Source: Muricoccus roseus (GTDB taxonomy: Bacteria; Pseudomonadota; Alphaproteobacteria; Acetobacterales; Acetobacteraceae). Taken from it: a DNA stretch of 64,000 nt. Both the position numbers and the translations under genes were made by a program. Location: positions 62,001 to 126,000 of the forward strand of contig NZ_FQZF01000002.1 in NCBI RefSeq assembly GCF_900141905.1, written 5' to 3'. Positions within the stretch are counted from its first letter, which is position 1. Each line of letters begins with the position of its first letter. The notes beneath the pieces were generated by a model. It did no database searches, was not told the DNA's origin, and saw nothing but the letters and a program-made list of their open reading frames with translations. Below, piece by piece: positions 1 to 8,382 of the stretch.

Positions 1-697
1 TATGGGTCGAGACCTCCGGCCAGCGGGCCGAGGCGCCGCTGCCCGTGCCGGTCACGGCGCAATCGGCCACGCCGCGCTCCAGCGCAGAATAGACCTCGGG
101 GAAGCCGATGCTGACGGGCTGGGCGCCGATGGTGCTGATCAGGTCGTTCAGCGAGTTACCGAAGGTGCGCACCTTCCGCCCGCGCAGGTCCGCCAGCGTG
201 GTGAAGGGCTGGCGGCAGAACAGCACCTGGGCGGGGAAGGGGTAGATCAGCATGATTCGTGCCCCGAAGCGCTCGAGGTCGCGGTTGGCGGCCGGCAGGA
301 TGGCATCGGCGATCTGCTTCGCCTTCTCGATGTCCACGCTGAGGCCGGCGAGGTCCACCCCGTCCAGGATCGGCACGTCGCCCGAGAGGGTGGAAAGGGT
401 GCCCGCCCCGATATCCACCTGGCCGGCGCGGACGAGGCGGACGATCTCCGCCCCGCCCAGGTTCCGCTCGGCATGCGAGGAAAGCTGCATGGTGACGCGG
501 TTGCCGGACCGCTGCGCCAGGCCCTCGCGCAGATAGGGCACGTCCACCCGCGTGAACTGGGGCATGGTCGGGAGCGGCTGGGTGACGGCCGACATGCGGA
601 TGGCCGGCCCCGCCGGCAGGTCGGGCAGCTGTGCGAGGGCAGGCGTGGCCAGGGCCGCCAGGCCGATGGCCAGGGCACGGGTGACAATGCGGATCAT
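1..697 (-). CDS. TRAP transporter solute-binding protein, DctP family (3' end outside window)
   Basis: Periplasmic solute receptor of a TRAP transporter; such proteins capture carboxylates or similar anions for a DctQM-type membrane pair. The visible 232 residues start with a signal peptide (MIRIVTRALAIGLAALATP, ending ALA-Q). They continue with family-like text: DIGAGTLSTLSGDVP, then LRGRKVRT and the arginine/proline-rich region IGFPEVYSALERGVADCAVT, where DctP proteins bind the substrate carboxylate. The start is fixed by an excellent AAGGAGG seven or so bases upstream. The C-terminus is cut by the window edge, so membrane partners cannot be seen. It lies downstream of a LysR gene on the same strand, which could regulate it. 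The substrate is unknown. Confidence 0.8.
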   Translation of the reverse strand, partial: MIRIVTRALAIGLAALATPALAQLPDLPAGPAIRMSAVTQPLPTMPQFTRVDVPYLREGLAQRSGNRVTMQLSSHAERNLGGAEIVRLVRAGQVDIGAGTLSTLSGDVPILDGVDLAGLSVDIEKAKQIADAILPAANRDLERFGARIMLIYPFPAQVLFCRQPFTTLADLRGRKVRTFGNSLNDLISTIGAQPVSIGFPEVYSALERGVADCAVTGTGSGASARWPEVSTH

Positions 698-840
698 GCG
701 TCTCGGTCCTCCTTGAAGCGTCGAGGGCCGTGCGGTCTGGCGATGCCGGGCCGTCCTCTTGCGGGCGGTCCCTCTGACGGTCGGCGCAGTCGAGCGCGTC
801 TCGCCATAAGGATCAAATCAGGATTCCGAACCGGTTTCCA

Positions 841-1746
841 TCATCCCGGCTTATCGGTGCCTGCATGGGATCGCGCCACTTCGACGGCGATCTGGGCAAG
901 CATGGAGACGAGTGTGTCGTCCGGCGCCATGCGGTGGCTGGCCGTGAAACGGATGGGCGGCAGGGTCATTTCCGCTTTGATCAGCCGCAGCTCGCCGCGC
1001 GCCAGCTCCGGCCGCATGACATCCGCCGGAAGCACGCTGATGCCGATCCCATCCACCGCCATGCGGATGATGGTGGCGATGGAGGAGCTGACATGGATCC
1101 GCGGCACGATCACGCCCTGGTCGCGGAAGGCCTGCTGCAACTGCTGGTAGATGACGGTGCTGCGGGGATAGGTGACCAGCGCATGCCGCGCGAGCGCTTC
1201 CGCCGTGACTCGCCCCTCCGGCAGGCGCAGTGCGGGGCTGGCGCCGAAGGCATGCGGGAAGACGGGCAGCGGGTGGTCCACGAAGCCCGGCTCGCCGACT
1301 GGGCCCATGAGAAAGGCGAGGTCCAGCTCCTGGCGGAGCAGCCCCGTCCTCATGCGCGGCGTCACATCCACCTCGATGTCGAAGGTGACGGCGGGGTGGG
1401 CGCGGCTGACCCGCTCGATGAAGGCCGGCAGCCAAGTCTGCACAATGGTCTCGGCCACGCCCAGCCGAACGAGGCCGCTGACGGTGGCCGGCGCGGCGAC
1501 GGCCTGGATCATTTCGGTGCGCAGGCGCAGCAGGCGCTCGGCATGTTCCAGCAGGAGCCGCCCCTTGGGGGTGAGGACGGTGGAGCGGCCCGAGCGTTCC
1601 AGCAGCCGGCCGCCGAACTCCTCTTCCAGCGCCGCGATGCGCTGCGAGACGGCGGGCTGGGTGGTGTAGAGCCGCTCGGCCGCCCGGCCGAAGCTGCGGA
1701 GGCTTGCCACCCAGTAGAACACCTCCAGGCTCCGGAACTCGACCAT
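841..1746 (-). CDS. LysR-family transcriptional regulator
   Basis: A 301-residue DNA-binding regulator. The N-terminal winged helix-turn-helix is clear (residues 1-60: FRSLEVFYWVASLRSFGRAA, then TTQPAVSQRIAALEEEFG). The rest is the usual two-lobed effector domain with the typical late motif DGIGISVLP. The ATG was chosen because the helix-turn-helix begins five residues later, as is normal in the family; a longer reading upstream only crosses the intergenic repeat. It is divergent from the aldolase operon at 1957 and co-directional with the TRAP receptor gene, so either could be its target. The effector cannot be inferred. Confidence 0.88.
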   Translation of the reverse strand: MVEFRSLEVFYWVASLRSFGRAAERLYTTQPAVSQRIAALEEEFGGRLLERSGRSTVLTPKGRLLLEHAERLLRLRTEMIQAVAAPATVSGLVRLGVAETIVQTWLPAFIERVSRAHPAVTFDIEVDVTPRMRTGLLRQELDLAFLMGPVGEPGFVDHPLPVFPHAFGASPALRLPEGRVTAEALARHALVTYPRSTVIYQQLQQAFRDQGVIVPRIHVSSSIATIIRMAVDGIGISVLPADVMRPELARGELRLIKAEMTLPPIRFTASHRMAPDDTLVSMLAQIAVEVARSHAGTDKPG

Positions 1747-1768
1747 GCAGCCCCCTCCGGCGAGCCCG

Positions 1769-1816
1769 CCCCGCCGCCGGAGCGGCAGTCTGCCCCGCCG
1801 CCGAGGCGGCAGTCTG
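1769..1816. repeat. Two tandem 24-bp GC-rich repeats between lysR and the aldolase operon
   Basis: Two adjacent 24-base units (1769-1792 and 1793-1816) differ only by an exchange of GGAG for GAGG, and a degenerate partial third unit follows at 1817. They lie in the 210-bp gap between the divergent lysR and aldolase genes, 23 bp upstream of the lysR start codon. This could be a binding site, a leader structure or simple slippage of GC-rich DNA. The repeat is directly seen; any function is a guess. Confidence 0.6.
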
Positions 1817-1956
1817 CCCCGCGCCGGGCGCGGGCGCGATGTGGGGTGGGCAGGGGGTGGACCCGCCCGCCCCGGCAATTGCAGATTGCCCACCTTGGGT
1901 TGCATGGGTAGGTTTCGCCCTTGTGCGGTGCCGCATGCCCAGTGGAGAAGCGAGCT

Positions 1957-3516
1957 ATGGTTCAGGTCCTGGACTGCACCCTCCGTGACGGTGGGTACTA
2001 TACTTCCTGGGACTTCGATCCCCGGCTGGTCGATACATACCTCGACAGCGTGTCCCGTCTGCCGATCGACCATGTCGAAGTGGGTTATGTGAACGACCGG
2101 CTGTCCGGATATTACGGCGAGTACTTCTTCCTGACTGCGGACAAGCTCCAGGCCCTGCGCGACCGCTTGCGGCCGGAGCAGAAGCTTCTGGTCATGATCG
2201 ACGCCAAGGCGGTGGAGCCGGAGCGGGTGCCCGCGCTGTTCGGGCCGCTGGTTGGCATCATTGACATGGTGCGGATCGCCTGCTCGCCCGCGCAGCTGCC
2301 GCATGGCCTGGCCCTGGCCCGGGAGCTGAAGAAGCTCGGCCTGCAGGTCGGCTTCAATGTGATGTACCTGTCCACCTTCAAGGACAATCTCGACCATATC
2401 CGCCTCGCGATCGACAGCCAGGACGCCTATGACGCGCTCTCGCTGGTCGATTCCTACGGCGGCGTGACGCCGAGCGACGTTTCCCGTCTGTTCCGCGAGC
2501 TGCGTGAGCGGATGCCGGGCTTCGCCATCGGCTTCCACGGCCATGACAACATGTGCCTCGCCTTCGCCAATACCCTGGCCGCCATCGAGGCGGGCGCGGA
2601 CATCGTGGACGGCACCTTCACCGGCATGGGCCGCGGTGCCGGCAATGCGAAGACCGAGACCATCCTGATCCAGCTCGCGCGCGAGGGGCTGAACGTGCCG
2701 CTCGACCACCAGGCGCTCTCCGCCGTGGTGGCGCCCTTCGAGGTGATGCAGCGGGAGCAGGGCTGGGGCACGAACCTGCCCTACATGATCTCCGGGGCGA
2801 ACAACCTCCCCCAGAAGGACGTCATGGATTGGCTGGCGAAGAACCGCTACTCCGTGCTGTCCATCGTGCAGGCCCTGCAGCGCCAGGGTGGCCACGACGT
2901 CGACAACGCGGTCTATCCGGACGTCTCGACCCTCGGCATGAAGTCCGAGGACGTGCTCCTGATCGGCGGCGGTCCCTCGGTGAATCGCCACTGCAAGGCC
3001 ATCGCGCGCCTCGTCGCGCAGCATGACCCGGTGGTAATCTTCTCCTCCTCACGGCATCTTGATATCGCTGGTCAGATCGGCGGGCGTCAGCTCCTCTGCC
3101 TGCCGGGCCACGATGCGTTCCGTGCGCCGGCCGAGGCGATGGCGGGCGTCACCGCCGCGGTGGTTCCCGCCCCGCCGCGCGTGCCGGGCTGCGTGCCGGA
3201 GGGGCTGAAGGCCAAGGTCGTGCAGGCCAAGTCCTTCGAGACCGACGAGGGGCATCTCGGCCCGGTGTCCGACAACAGCCCTCTGGCCCTCGCTCTGGGC
3301 GCCGCCCTCGGCCTCGGTGCGCAGCGCTGCTTCCTGGTGGGCTTCGACGGTTATGACATGGCCACCTCGGCGGAGCAGGAGCTGTCCCGCGAGGTTCAGG
3401 CCGTGCTCGACTCCTTCGCGGCTCATCCGGGCGGCGCGGAGCTCTCGAGCCTGACGCCCACGCGCTACCGCGTGAAGCAGGGGTCGATCCACGGCCTGAT
3501 CGCGGAAGTCGCCTGA
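1957..3516 (+). CDS. DRE-TIM aldolase fused to a C-terminal MAF/DUF115-like domain
   Basis: A 519-residue two-domain protein. Residues 1-310 are an HMGL-like (4-hydroxy-2-oxovalerate aldolase type) TIM barrel: the metal/catalytic motif DCTLRDGG at 6-13, the HxH metal site GFHGHDN at 192-198, and GMGRGAGNAKTE at about 223-234, which is typical of the HOA aldolase subgroup. Residues 330-519 carry LLIGGGPSV (335-342) and CFLVGFDGYD (458-467), resembling the nucleotide-fold domain of DUF115/MAF proteins, some of which glycosylate flagellin with nonulosonic acids. The ATG is preceded by GGAGAAG. It heads an operon with a HAD phosphatase, a CMP-sugar synthetase and a sulfotransferase-like gene, so I infer pyruvate-type aldol chemistry making a 2-keto-deoxy sugar acid. 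The substrate is unknown, and the C-terminal assignment is weaker than the aldolase one. Confidence 0.75.
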   Translation: MVQVLDCTLRDGGYYTSWDFDPRLVDTYLDSVSRLPIDHVEVGYVNDRLSGYYGEYFFLTADKLQALRDRLRPEQKLLVMIDAKAVEPERVPALFGPLVGIIDMVRIACSPAQLPHGLALARELKKLGLQVGFNVMYLSTFKDNLDHIRLAIDSQDAYDALSLVDSYGGVTPSDVSRLFRELRERMPGFAIGFHGHDNMCLAFANTLAAIEAGADIVDGTFTGMGRGAGNAKTETILIQLAREGLNVPLDHQALSAVVAPFEVMQREQGWGTNLPYMISGANNLPQKDVMDWLAKNRYSVLSIVQALQRQGGHDVDNAVYPDVSTLGMKSEDVLLIGGGPSVNRHCKAIARLVAQHDPVVIFSSSRHLDIAGQIGGRQLLCLPGHDAFRAPAEAMAGVTAAVVPAPPRVPGCVPEGLKAKVVQAKSFETDEGHLGPVSDNSPLALALGAALGLGAQRCFLVGFDGYDMATSAEQELSREVQAVLDSFAAHPGGAELSSLTPTRYRVKQGSIHGLIAEVA

Positions 3517-3543
3517 CGCCTGTTGCGCACAGGGCTTCCCCCT

Positions 3544-4227
3544 ATGGCCAAGCCGAAGCTGGGCGCCGTCGTCTTCGATTGCGACGGCGTCCTTCTCGTC
3601 TCGAACACGCTGAAGGTCGCTGTGTTCCGCGAGGCGCTGGCGGAAAAGGGGTTCCACCCCGACGACATCGCCCGCTTCTCGCGCTACCAGGTCGCCAATT
3701 TCGGCACCTCGCGCTACCGCCTTTTCGAGCATTTCCTCAGCTGGTCGGATCTGAAGATCCGGCCTGACGCGGATCGTGACGCGCTGGTGGAGGCCTATGC
3801 CCGCCTCCTGCGCAGCCGCTACACGCGCTGTGCCAGCACGCCCGGCATGCGGGAGGTGCTGGATGGGCTGATCGCTCGCGGCGTCCCGCTCTTCGTCGTC
3901 TCGGGCTCGGACGGAACCGAGCTGCGCGAGGTCTTCGCCGAGCGCGGGCTGGCCGGGCGCTTCCGTGCCATCCATGGCTCCCCCGCGACCAAGACGGAGA
4001 ACCTGAAGCTGGTGGCCGAGGAGCTGGGCAGCGCTCTTCCGCTGGAGGATGTCTGGTTCATCGGCGACGCGGAAGCGGACTTCAAGGCGGCCCAGGCGGT
4101 CGGCGCGCGCTTCGTCTATGCCGACCATTTCTCCACCGCCAAGCCGCGGATGCGGGCCCTGGCCGCCGAGCACGGCTTTCCCACCATCCGCGACCTGCGC
4201 GGCCTGCCCGCGCTGCTCGACGCCTGA
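3544..4227 (+). CDS. HAD-superfamily phosphatase
   Basis: A 227-residue HAD hydrolase with all four motifs visible: VVFDCDGVLL (nucleophile Asp12, acid Asp14), VVSGSDG (motif II), the lysine in ATKTEN (motif III) and FIGDAEADF (motif IV). A helical cap domain of the phosphoglycolate phosphatase type lies between motifs I and II. It starts 27 bases after the aldolase stop. The ATG was chosen over an upstream TTG because it places the first motif at residue 9, though no good ribosome-binding site is seen. By position it could dephosphorylate the sugar-acid phosphate made by the aldolase, as KdsC does between KdsA and KdsB. That role is an inference. Confidence 0.85.
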   Translation: MAKPKLGAVVFDCDGVLLVSNTLKVAVFREALAEKGFHPDDIARFSRYQVANFGTSRYRLFEHFLSWSDLKIRPDADRDALVEAYARLLRSRYTRCASTPGMREVLDGLIARGVPLFVVSGSDGTELREVFAERGLAGRFRAIHGSPATKTENLKLVAEELGSALPLEDVWFIGDAEADFKAAQAVGARFVYADHFSTAKPRMRALAAEHGFPTIRDLRGLPALLDA

Positions 4228-4241
4228 GTCATCGGAACCCC

Positions 4242-4940
4242 ATGCCCGTCACCGCCTTCCTTCCATGCCGCGCCGGCAGCCAGCGCGTGCCGCATAAGAA
4301 CACGCGCCCCTTCGCGGACCGCGAGGACGGGCTGCTGGGCATCAAGCTGGAGCAGCTCCTCGCCTGCCCGGCGATCGATCTGGTCCTCCTCTCCACCAAC
4401 GATCCGGAGGTGGAGGCTATCGCGGCGCCCCATATCGCGAGTTCCGAGGGCCGCCTCCGGCTGGATCGCCGCCCGGACCACCTCTGCTCCTCCAGCACCT
4501 CCACCGACGAGGTGATCGCCTACCTGCCCAGCGTCATCCCCGAGGGCGACGTGGTCTGGACGCATGTGACCAGCCCCTTCTTCGGCGCGGCGGACTATGC
4601 GGCGGCGATCGCCACCTACCAGGCCGCGCGCGCCGCCGGCACGCATGACAGCCTGATGGGCGTGACGGAGCTGCGGACCTTCATCTGGGATGCCAAGGGG
4701 GCGGTGAATTACGATCGCGCCACGGAGAAATGGCCCCGCACGCAGACGCTGACGCCGCTCTATGAGGTGAACAGCGCGATCTTCATCGCCAATGCTGAAA
4801 GCTACCGCAGCCTCGGGGACCGCATCGGCGAGACGCCGCTGCTCTACGCCATCCCCAAGGACAAGACGGTCGACGTGGACTGGGAGGAGGATTTCATCAT
4901 CGCCGCCGAGCTCTGGCGGCTCCGGGGCCTGAAGGGGTAA
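4242..4940 (+). CDS. CMP-N-acylneuraminate/KDO cytidylyltransferase family protein
   Basis: A 232-residue nucleotidyltransferase. LPCRAGSQRVPHKN at residues 7-20 is the CTP-binding signature of CMP-sialate, CMP-legionaminate and related synthetases (RxGSxRxPxKN). LLSTNDPEVEAIA and VTSPFF follow at the usual spacing, and DVDWEEDF near the C-terminus is the usual closing motif (DIDxxxDF). The length matches NeuA/PseF/LegF-type enzymes. It starts 14 bases after the HAD gene and is followed after 4 bases by the sulfotransferase-like gene. It should activate a nonulosonic-type acid as its CMP ester in the cytoplasm. The particular sugar is not known. Confidence 0.85.
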   Translation: MPVTAFLPCRAGSQRVPHKNTRPFADREDGLLGIKLEQLLACPAIDLVLLSTNDPEVEAIAAPHIASSEGRLRLDRRPDHLCSSSTSTDEVIAYLPSVIPEGDVVWTHVTSPFFGAADYAAAIATYQAARAAGTHDSLMGVTELRTFIWDAKGAVNYDRATEKWPRTQTLTPLYEVNSAIFIANAESYRSLGDRIGETPLLYAIPKDKTVDVDWEEDFIIAAELWRLRGLKG

Positions 4941-4944
4941 CAGA

Positions 4945-5691
4945 ATGGCCTATATCTTCGTCTGCACGCCGACCTCCGGGACGGCCTCGATGCTGCGTAT
5001 CATCCAGGCCATCGCCGGGCCCGAACTGCGAATGAAGGCGGCGAACGGCCCGGCCTCCCTGCAGAAGGGCGAGGGCGTCACCTTCCTCGACGCGAAGGCG
5101 AACAACGTCCTTTACTGGTTCCGTGGCCCGCGGCACTGGGACGCCACGCTGAATGTCTCCGACTTCCGCATGATCGCGCATTTCCGGGACCCGCGGGACC
5201 TGGCCTGCAACCAGTACTGGTGGGCCCTGCAGCACCCCAACACCCATGACACGCCGGAGGTGGCGGAGCAGAAGCGCCGCAAGACCGAGGAGATGGGGAT
5301 CGACCATTACGTGCTCGGCCGCAACAACACCGCGAGCTACGGGATGCTCGGCGGGCTGTCCGACGGCCCGCAAGGCGATGCGGTGACCTGGACCTCCTAC
5401 AACCAGCTCTGCTGCGCCTTCGACTATATGGTCGACAACCTCTGCCGCACCTTCAACCGCGCCCCCTCCGCCGTGGCGGAGGCCCTGCGGGCGGAGCGGC
5501 CCGAGAACCTCTTCGCCAATCCGGAATGGGTGAAGGTGGGCGGCACCTGGAAGGGGGCCGATGTCACGCCGGGCCGCTTCCGACGCGACCTGAAGCCGGA
5601 GACGGTGGAGGCGATCACCAAGCGGCATGAGGCGGAGCTGGCCTTCTGCCGATACCGGGATGCTCCCTTCCTCTCCCATCACTACACCTGA
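4945..5691 (+). CDS. Sulfotransferase-like protein
   Basis: A 248-residue protein that resembles PAPS-dependent sulfotransferases. CTPTSGTASMLRII (residues 7-20) fits the 5'-phosphosulfate loop (xPxSGTTxL). HFRDPRDLACN (79-89) fits the 3'-phosphate region (RDPRD). A Lys usually found in the first loop (PKSGT) is Thr here, so catalysis is not certain. The start has GAAGGGG just upstream and lies 4 bases after the cytidylyltransferase stop, so it is the last gene of the operon. A role in decorating the sugar made by the upstream enzymes is plausible. No PAPS-forming genes are visible in the window. Confidence 0.65.
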   Translation: MAYIFVCTPTSGTASMLRIIQAIAGPELRMKAANGPASLQKGEGVTFLDAKANNVLYWFRGPRHWDATLNVSDFRMIAHFRDPRDLACNQYWWALQHPNTHDTPEVAEQKRRKTEEMGIDHYVLGRNNTASYGMLGGLSDGPQGDAVTWTSYNQLCCAFDYMVDNLCRTFNRAPSAVAEALRAERPENLFANPEWVKVGGTWKGADVTPGRFRRDLKPETVEAITKRHEAELAFCRYRDAPFLSHHYT

Positions 5692-5790
5692 CCGCTCTCC
5701 GAAAGGTCAGCGCGCTTTACACTTCTTGACTGGCTCCGCCGGGGCCGGATCACTAGCTAGGTGCCGGACCCCAGGCGAGGAGGCCGGCCC

Positions 5791-7173
5791 ATGGCTGCCA
5801 ATGCTGCCGCGGCGCTGACCGCAGTCCAGAGATTCGGACTGGGCGCGGGCCCGGGCGACCTAAATGCTGCCGCCCGCGATCCCCGCGGCTGGGTGGCGTC
5901 GGCCATCGGCGTGGCCGGGCAGCCGCCCGAGCCGTCCGAGGCGCCGCGCGCGGAGGACGGGCTGCGCCTCTTCCTGACCCGTCGCGAGGTCCTCCGCACG
6001 GCCAGGCCCGCGGCCGGGGCGGCCCCGATGGCGAATGGCATGGCCGCCGATCCGCCCGCCAAGCCCAGTTTCGTCGGCCCTGGTGAGGTGCTGGGAAAGG
6101 CTCTCACGGCACGGCTCGAGACAGCGATTCGCACGCCCGCACCTCTTGAGGAGCGGCTGGCGGCCTTCTGGATGGATCACTTCACCGCGAGCGCGAGCGC
6201 CGGTTTTACCGGCTATTTCCTCGATGCCTACGAGAGGGAGGCAATCCGCCCCCATCTCTTCGGGCGCTTCGCGGAGATGGCCCGGGCGGCGGTGCTGCAC
6301 CCGGCCATGCTCTTCTATCTCGACAACCGTAACTCCACGGGCCCGGGTTCGCGCATGGGCCAGAGCTCGCGTGGCCGGCGTGGGCTGAACGAGAACCTCG
6401 CGCGGGAGGCGCTGGAGCTGCACACGCTCGGCGTCGATGGCGGCTACACGCAGGACGATGTCATCGCCTTCGCGAAGGTGCTGACTGGGTGGAGCGTCGA
6501 TGTCGCCCCGGATGCGACCGGCGACCGCCTCGGTTTTTTCGCGGGGAGGCATGAACCCGGTCCCAAGACCGTTCTCGGCCGCACCTATCCGCAGGACGGG
6601 CCGGACCAGGCCGTCGCCGTGCTGAACGACTTGGCGCGGCATCCCGCCACGGCGCGTCACGTCGCGCGGCGCATGGTACGCCACTTCGTCGGTCACGGCC
6701 TGCCGGGGCTGGAGGCGCGGATCGCGGAGGTGTTCCGCCGCAGCGAGGGGGATCTCGGCGCGGTCACCCGCGCCCTCATCGCGGATGACGAGGCCTGGGG
6801 GCCGCCGCGCAAGGTCCGCTCGCCGGTCGAGCTTCTCATGGCCACTGCGCGGCTAATGGGCGGGCTCCAGCAGCCTCCGCCCGCACGGCGCGTGCTGATC
6901 GCCATGGGGCAGCCCTTCTGGGCGCCGCCCTCCCCGAAAGGCTGGCCGATCGAGGACGATGCCTGGGCCGCGCCGGACGCCATCAAGACACGGCTGGACT
7001 GGGCTTCCGAGCTGGCCGCCCGCGCGGCACCGCACACCGATGCGCGCGCCTTGCTCGACACCGCCTTCGGCTCCGCCGCCAGCGCGGAGACGCGGCGCGC
7101 GGTGGAGCGCGCGGCGGATGGGCGGCAGGCGCTCACCCTCCTTGTCCTCTCCCCGGAGTTCCAGAGGCGATGA
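5791..7173 (+). CDS. DUF1800 domain protein
   Basis: A 460-residue member of the DUF1800 family (PF08811), recognised from RFGLGAGPGDL near the start, the central ERLAAFWMDHFTAS and the NENLAREALELHTLGVDGGYTQ block, which is a family hallmark. The function is unknown. The genes usually pair with DUF1501 and are thought to act at or outside the inner membrane, but no clear signal peptide is visible here. The ATG was preferred over an upstream GTG at 5761 because AGGAGG sits 8 bases before it. It overlaps the DUF1501 gene by 4 bases (ATGA), so the two are translationally coupled. Confidence 0.85.
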   Translation: MAANAAAALTAVQRFGLGAGPGDLNAAARDPRGWVASAIGVAGQPPEPSEAPRAEDGLRLFLTRREVLRTARPAAGAAPMANGMAADPPAKPSFVGPGEVLGKALTARLETAIRTPAPLEERLAAFWMDHFTASASAGFTGYFLDAYEREAIRPHLFGRFAEMARAAVLHPAMLFYLDNRNSTGPGSRMGQSSRGRRGLNENLAREALELHTLGVDGGYTQDDVIAFAKVLTGWSVDVAPDATGDRLGFFAGRHEPGPKTVLGRTYPQDGPDQAVAVLNDLARHPATARHVARRMVRHFVGHGLPGLEARIAEVFRRSEGDLGAVTRALIADDEAWGPPRKVRSPVELLMATARLMGGLQQPPPARRVLIAMGQPFWAPPSPKGWPIEDDAWAAPDAIKTRLDWASELAARAAPHTDARALLDTAFGSAASAETRRAVERAADGRQALTLLVLSPEFQRR

Positions 7174-8363
7174 CCCATCCCGTGATGCGCCGCGCCGTTC
7201 TCGGCGGCCTCGGCGCGCTCTTCGCCTGGCCCTACGCCCCGCGCCTCGCGCGTGCATCGGGGCGTGACCCGCGGCTGCTGGTGGTGATCCTGCGGGGCGG
7301 GCTCGACGGCATCTCCATGCTGCAGCCCGTGGGCGACCCGGCCTTCGCCGCGCTGCGCGGTGCTGATGCCGGCCAGTCCGTGCAACTCGACAGCCTCTTC
7401 GCCCTCCACGCGAACATGCCGAAGCTGCTGGCCATGTTCCGTGAGGAGGAGGCGCTGGCGCTGCATGCCACCCACACGCCCTATCGCGGCCGTTCGCATT
7501 TCGACGGCCAGGACGTGCTGGAAAGCGGCCTGCCGCGCGTCACCACGGGCGAGCGCACGGGCTGGCTCAACCGCGCGCTGACCGCTCTCCCGCGCGGGGA
7601 GCGCGTCGCCCCGCCGAAGGGGCTGGCCGTCTCGCCGGTGGTGCCGGTCATCATGCAGGGCCCCGCGCCCGTGGAGACCTGGCAGCTCCAGCGCTTCCGC
7701 TACGCGGATGAAGACCTCGTGGCGCGGCTGCTCGACCTTTACGAGGCGCGCGACCCGAAGCTGGCGGAGGCGCTGCGGAGCGGCGCGATGCTCGACAACG
7801 TGATGCAGGCGACGCCGCCCGGGCAGCCCGGCCAGCGCGTGCCGGGCCGGCCGGATTTCGTGACCGAGGCGGCAGCTGCCGCGCGGATCATGGCGCAGCC
7901 GGACGGGCCGCGCGTGGCCGCGCTGGGGCTGAATGGCTGGGATACCCATGCGGCGCAGGGCACGGCGCGCGGCGCGCTATCGAACCGGCTCGGCGCGCTG
8001 GACGATGCGCTGGGCGCGCTGCGCAGCGGGCTGGGGCCGGTCTGGGCCGATACGGTGGTCGTGGTGGTCACCGAATTCGGCCGCACGGCGCGGCTCAACG
8101 GCACGGGCGGCACGGATCACGGCATGGCCACCGCGGCGCTGCTGCTGGGCGGCCGGTTGAAGGGCGGGCGGGTGATTGCCGATTGGCCGGGCCTCGCCCC
8201 GCATGAGCTGAACGAGGGCCGGGACCTCCGCCCCACCACCGACCTGCGGGCCGTGATGGCCGGGGTGATGGTGGAGCACCTCCGTTTCCCCGTGCGCGCG
8301 GTGGCGGACGTGTTCCCCGACACCACGCCCGTGCGCCCCTATGCCGGGCTGATCCGGAGCTAG
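7170..8363 (+). CDS. DUF1501 domain protein, Tat-like signal
   Basis: A 397-residue protein of the DUF1501 family (PF07394), which has an alkaline-phosphatase/sulfatase-like fold. The N-terminus has a twin-arginine-like MRRAVLGG followed by a hydrophobic stretch ending ARA (about residue 29), so export is likely. LVVILRGGLDGISMLQP, TPYRGRSHFDGQDVLESG and VTEFGRTARLNGTGGTDHG are typical conserved blocks. It is coupled to DUF1800 through an ATGA overlap. The pair is widespread with no settled biochemical role; suggestions include surface or extracellular functions. Confidence 0.85.
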   Translation: MTHPVMRRAVLGGLGALFAWPYAPRLARASGRDPRLLVVILRGGLDGISMLQPVGDPAFAALRGADAGQSVQLDSLFALHANMPKLLAMFREEEALALHATHTPYRGRSHFDGQDVLESGLPRVTTGERTGWLNRALTALPRGERVAPPKGLAVSPVVPVIMQGPAPVETWQLQRFRYADEDLVARLLDLYEARDPKLAEALRSGAMLDNVMQATPPGQPGQRVPGRPDFVTEAAAAARIMAQPDGPRVAALGLNGWDTHAAQGTARGALSNRLGALDDALGALRSGLGPVWADTVVVVVTEFGRTARLNGTGGTDHGMATAALLLGGRLKGGRVIADWPGLAPHELNEGRDLRPTTDLRAVMAGVMVEHLRFPVRAVADVFPDTTPVRPYAGLIRS

Positions 8364-8382
8364 GGCGGGGCCGGTCGGGCGG

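Noticed and set aside
841-3024. A 727-codon minus-strand open frame spanning lysR and the aldolase gene
   Set aside because: Only its last 301 codons form a recognisable protein (LysR); the rest is antisense to the well-supported aldolase and crosses the tandem repeat.
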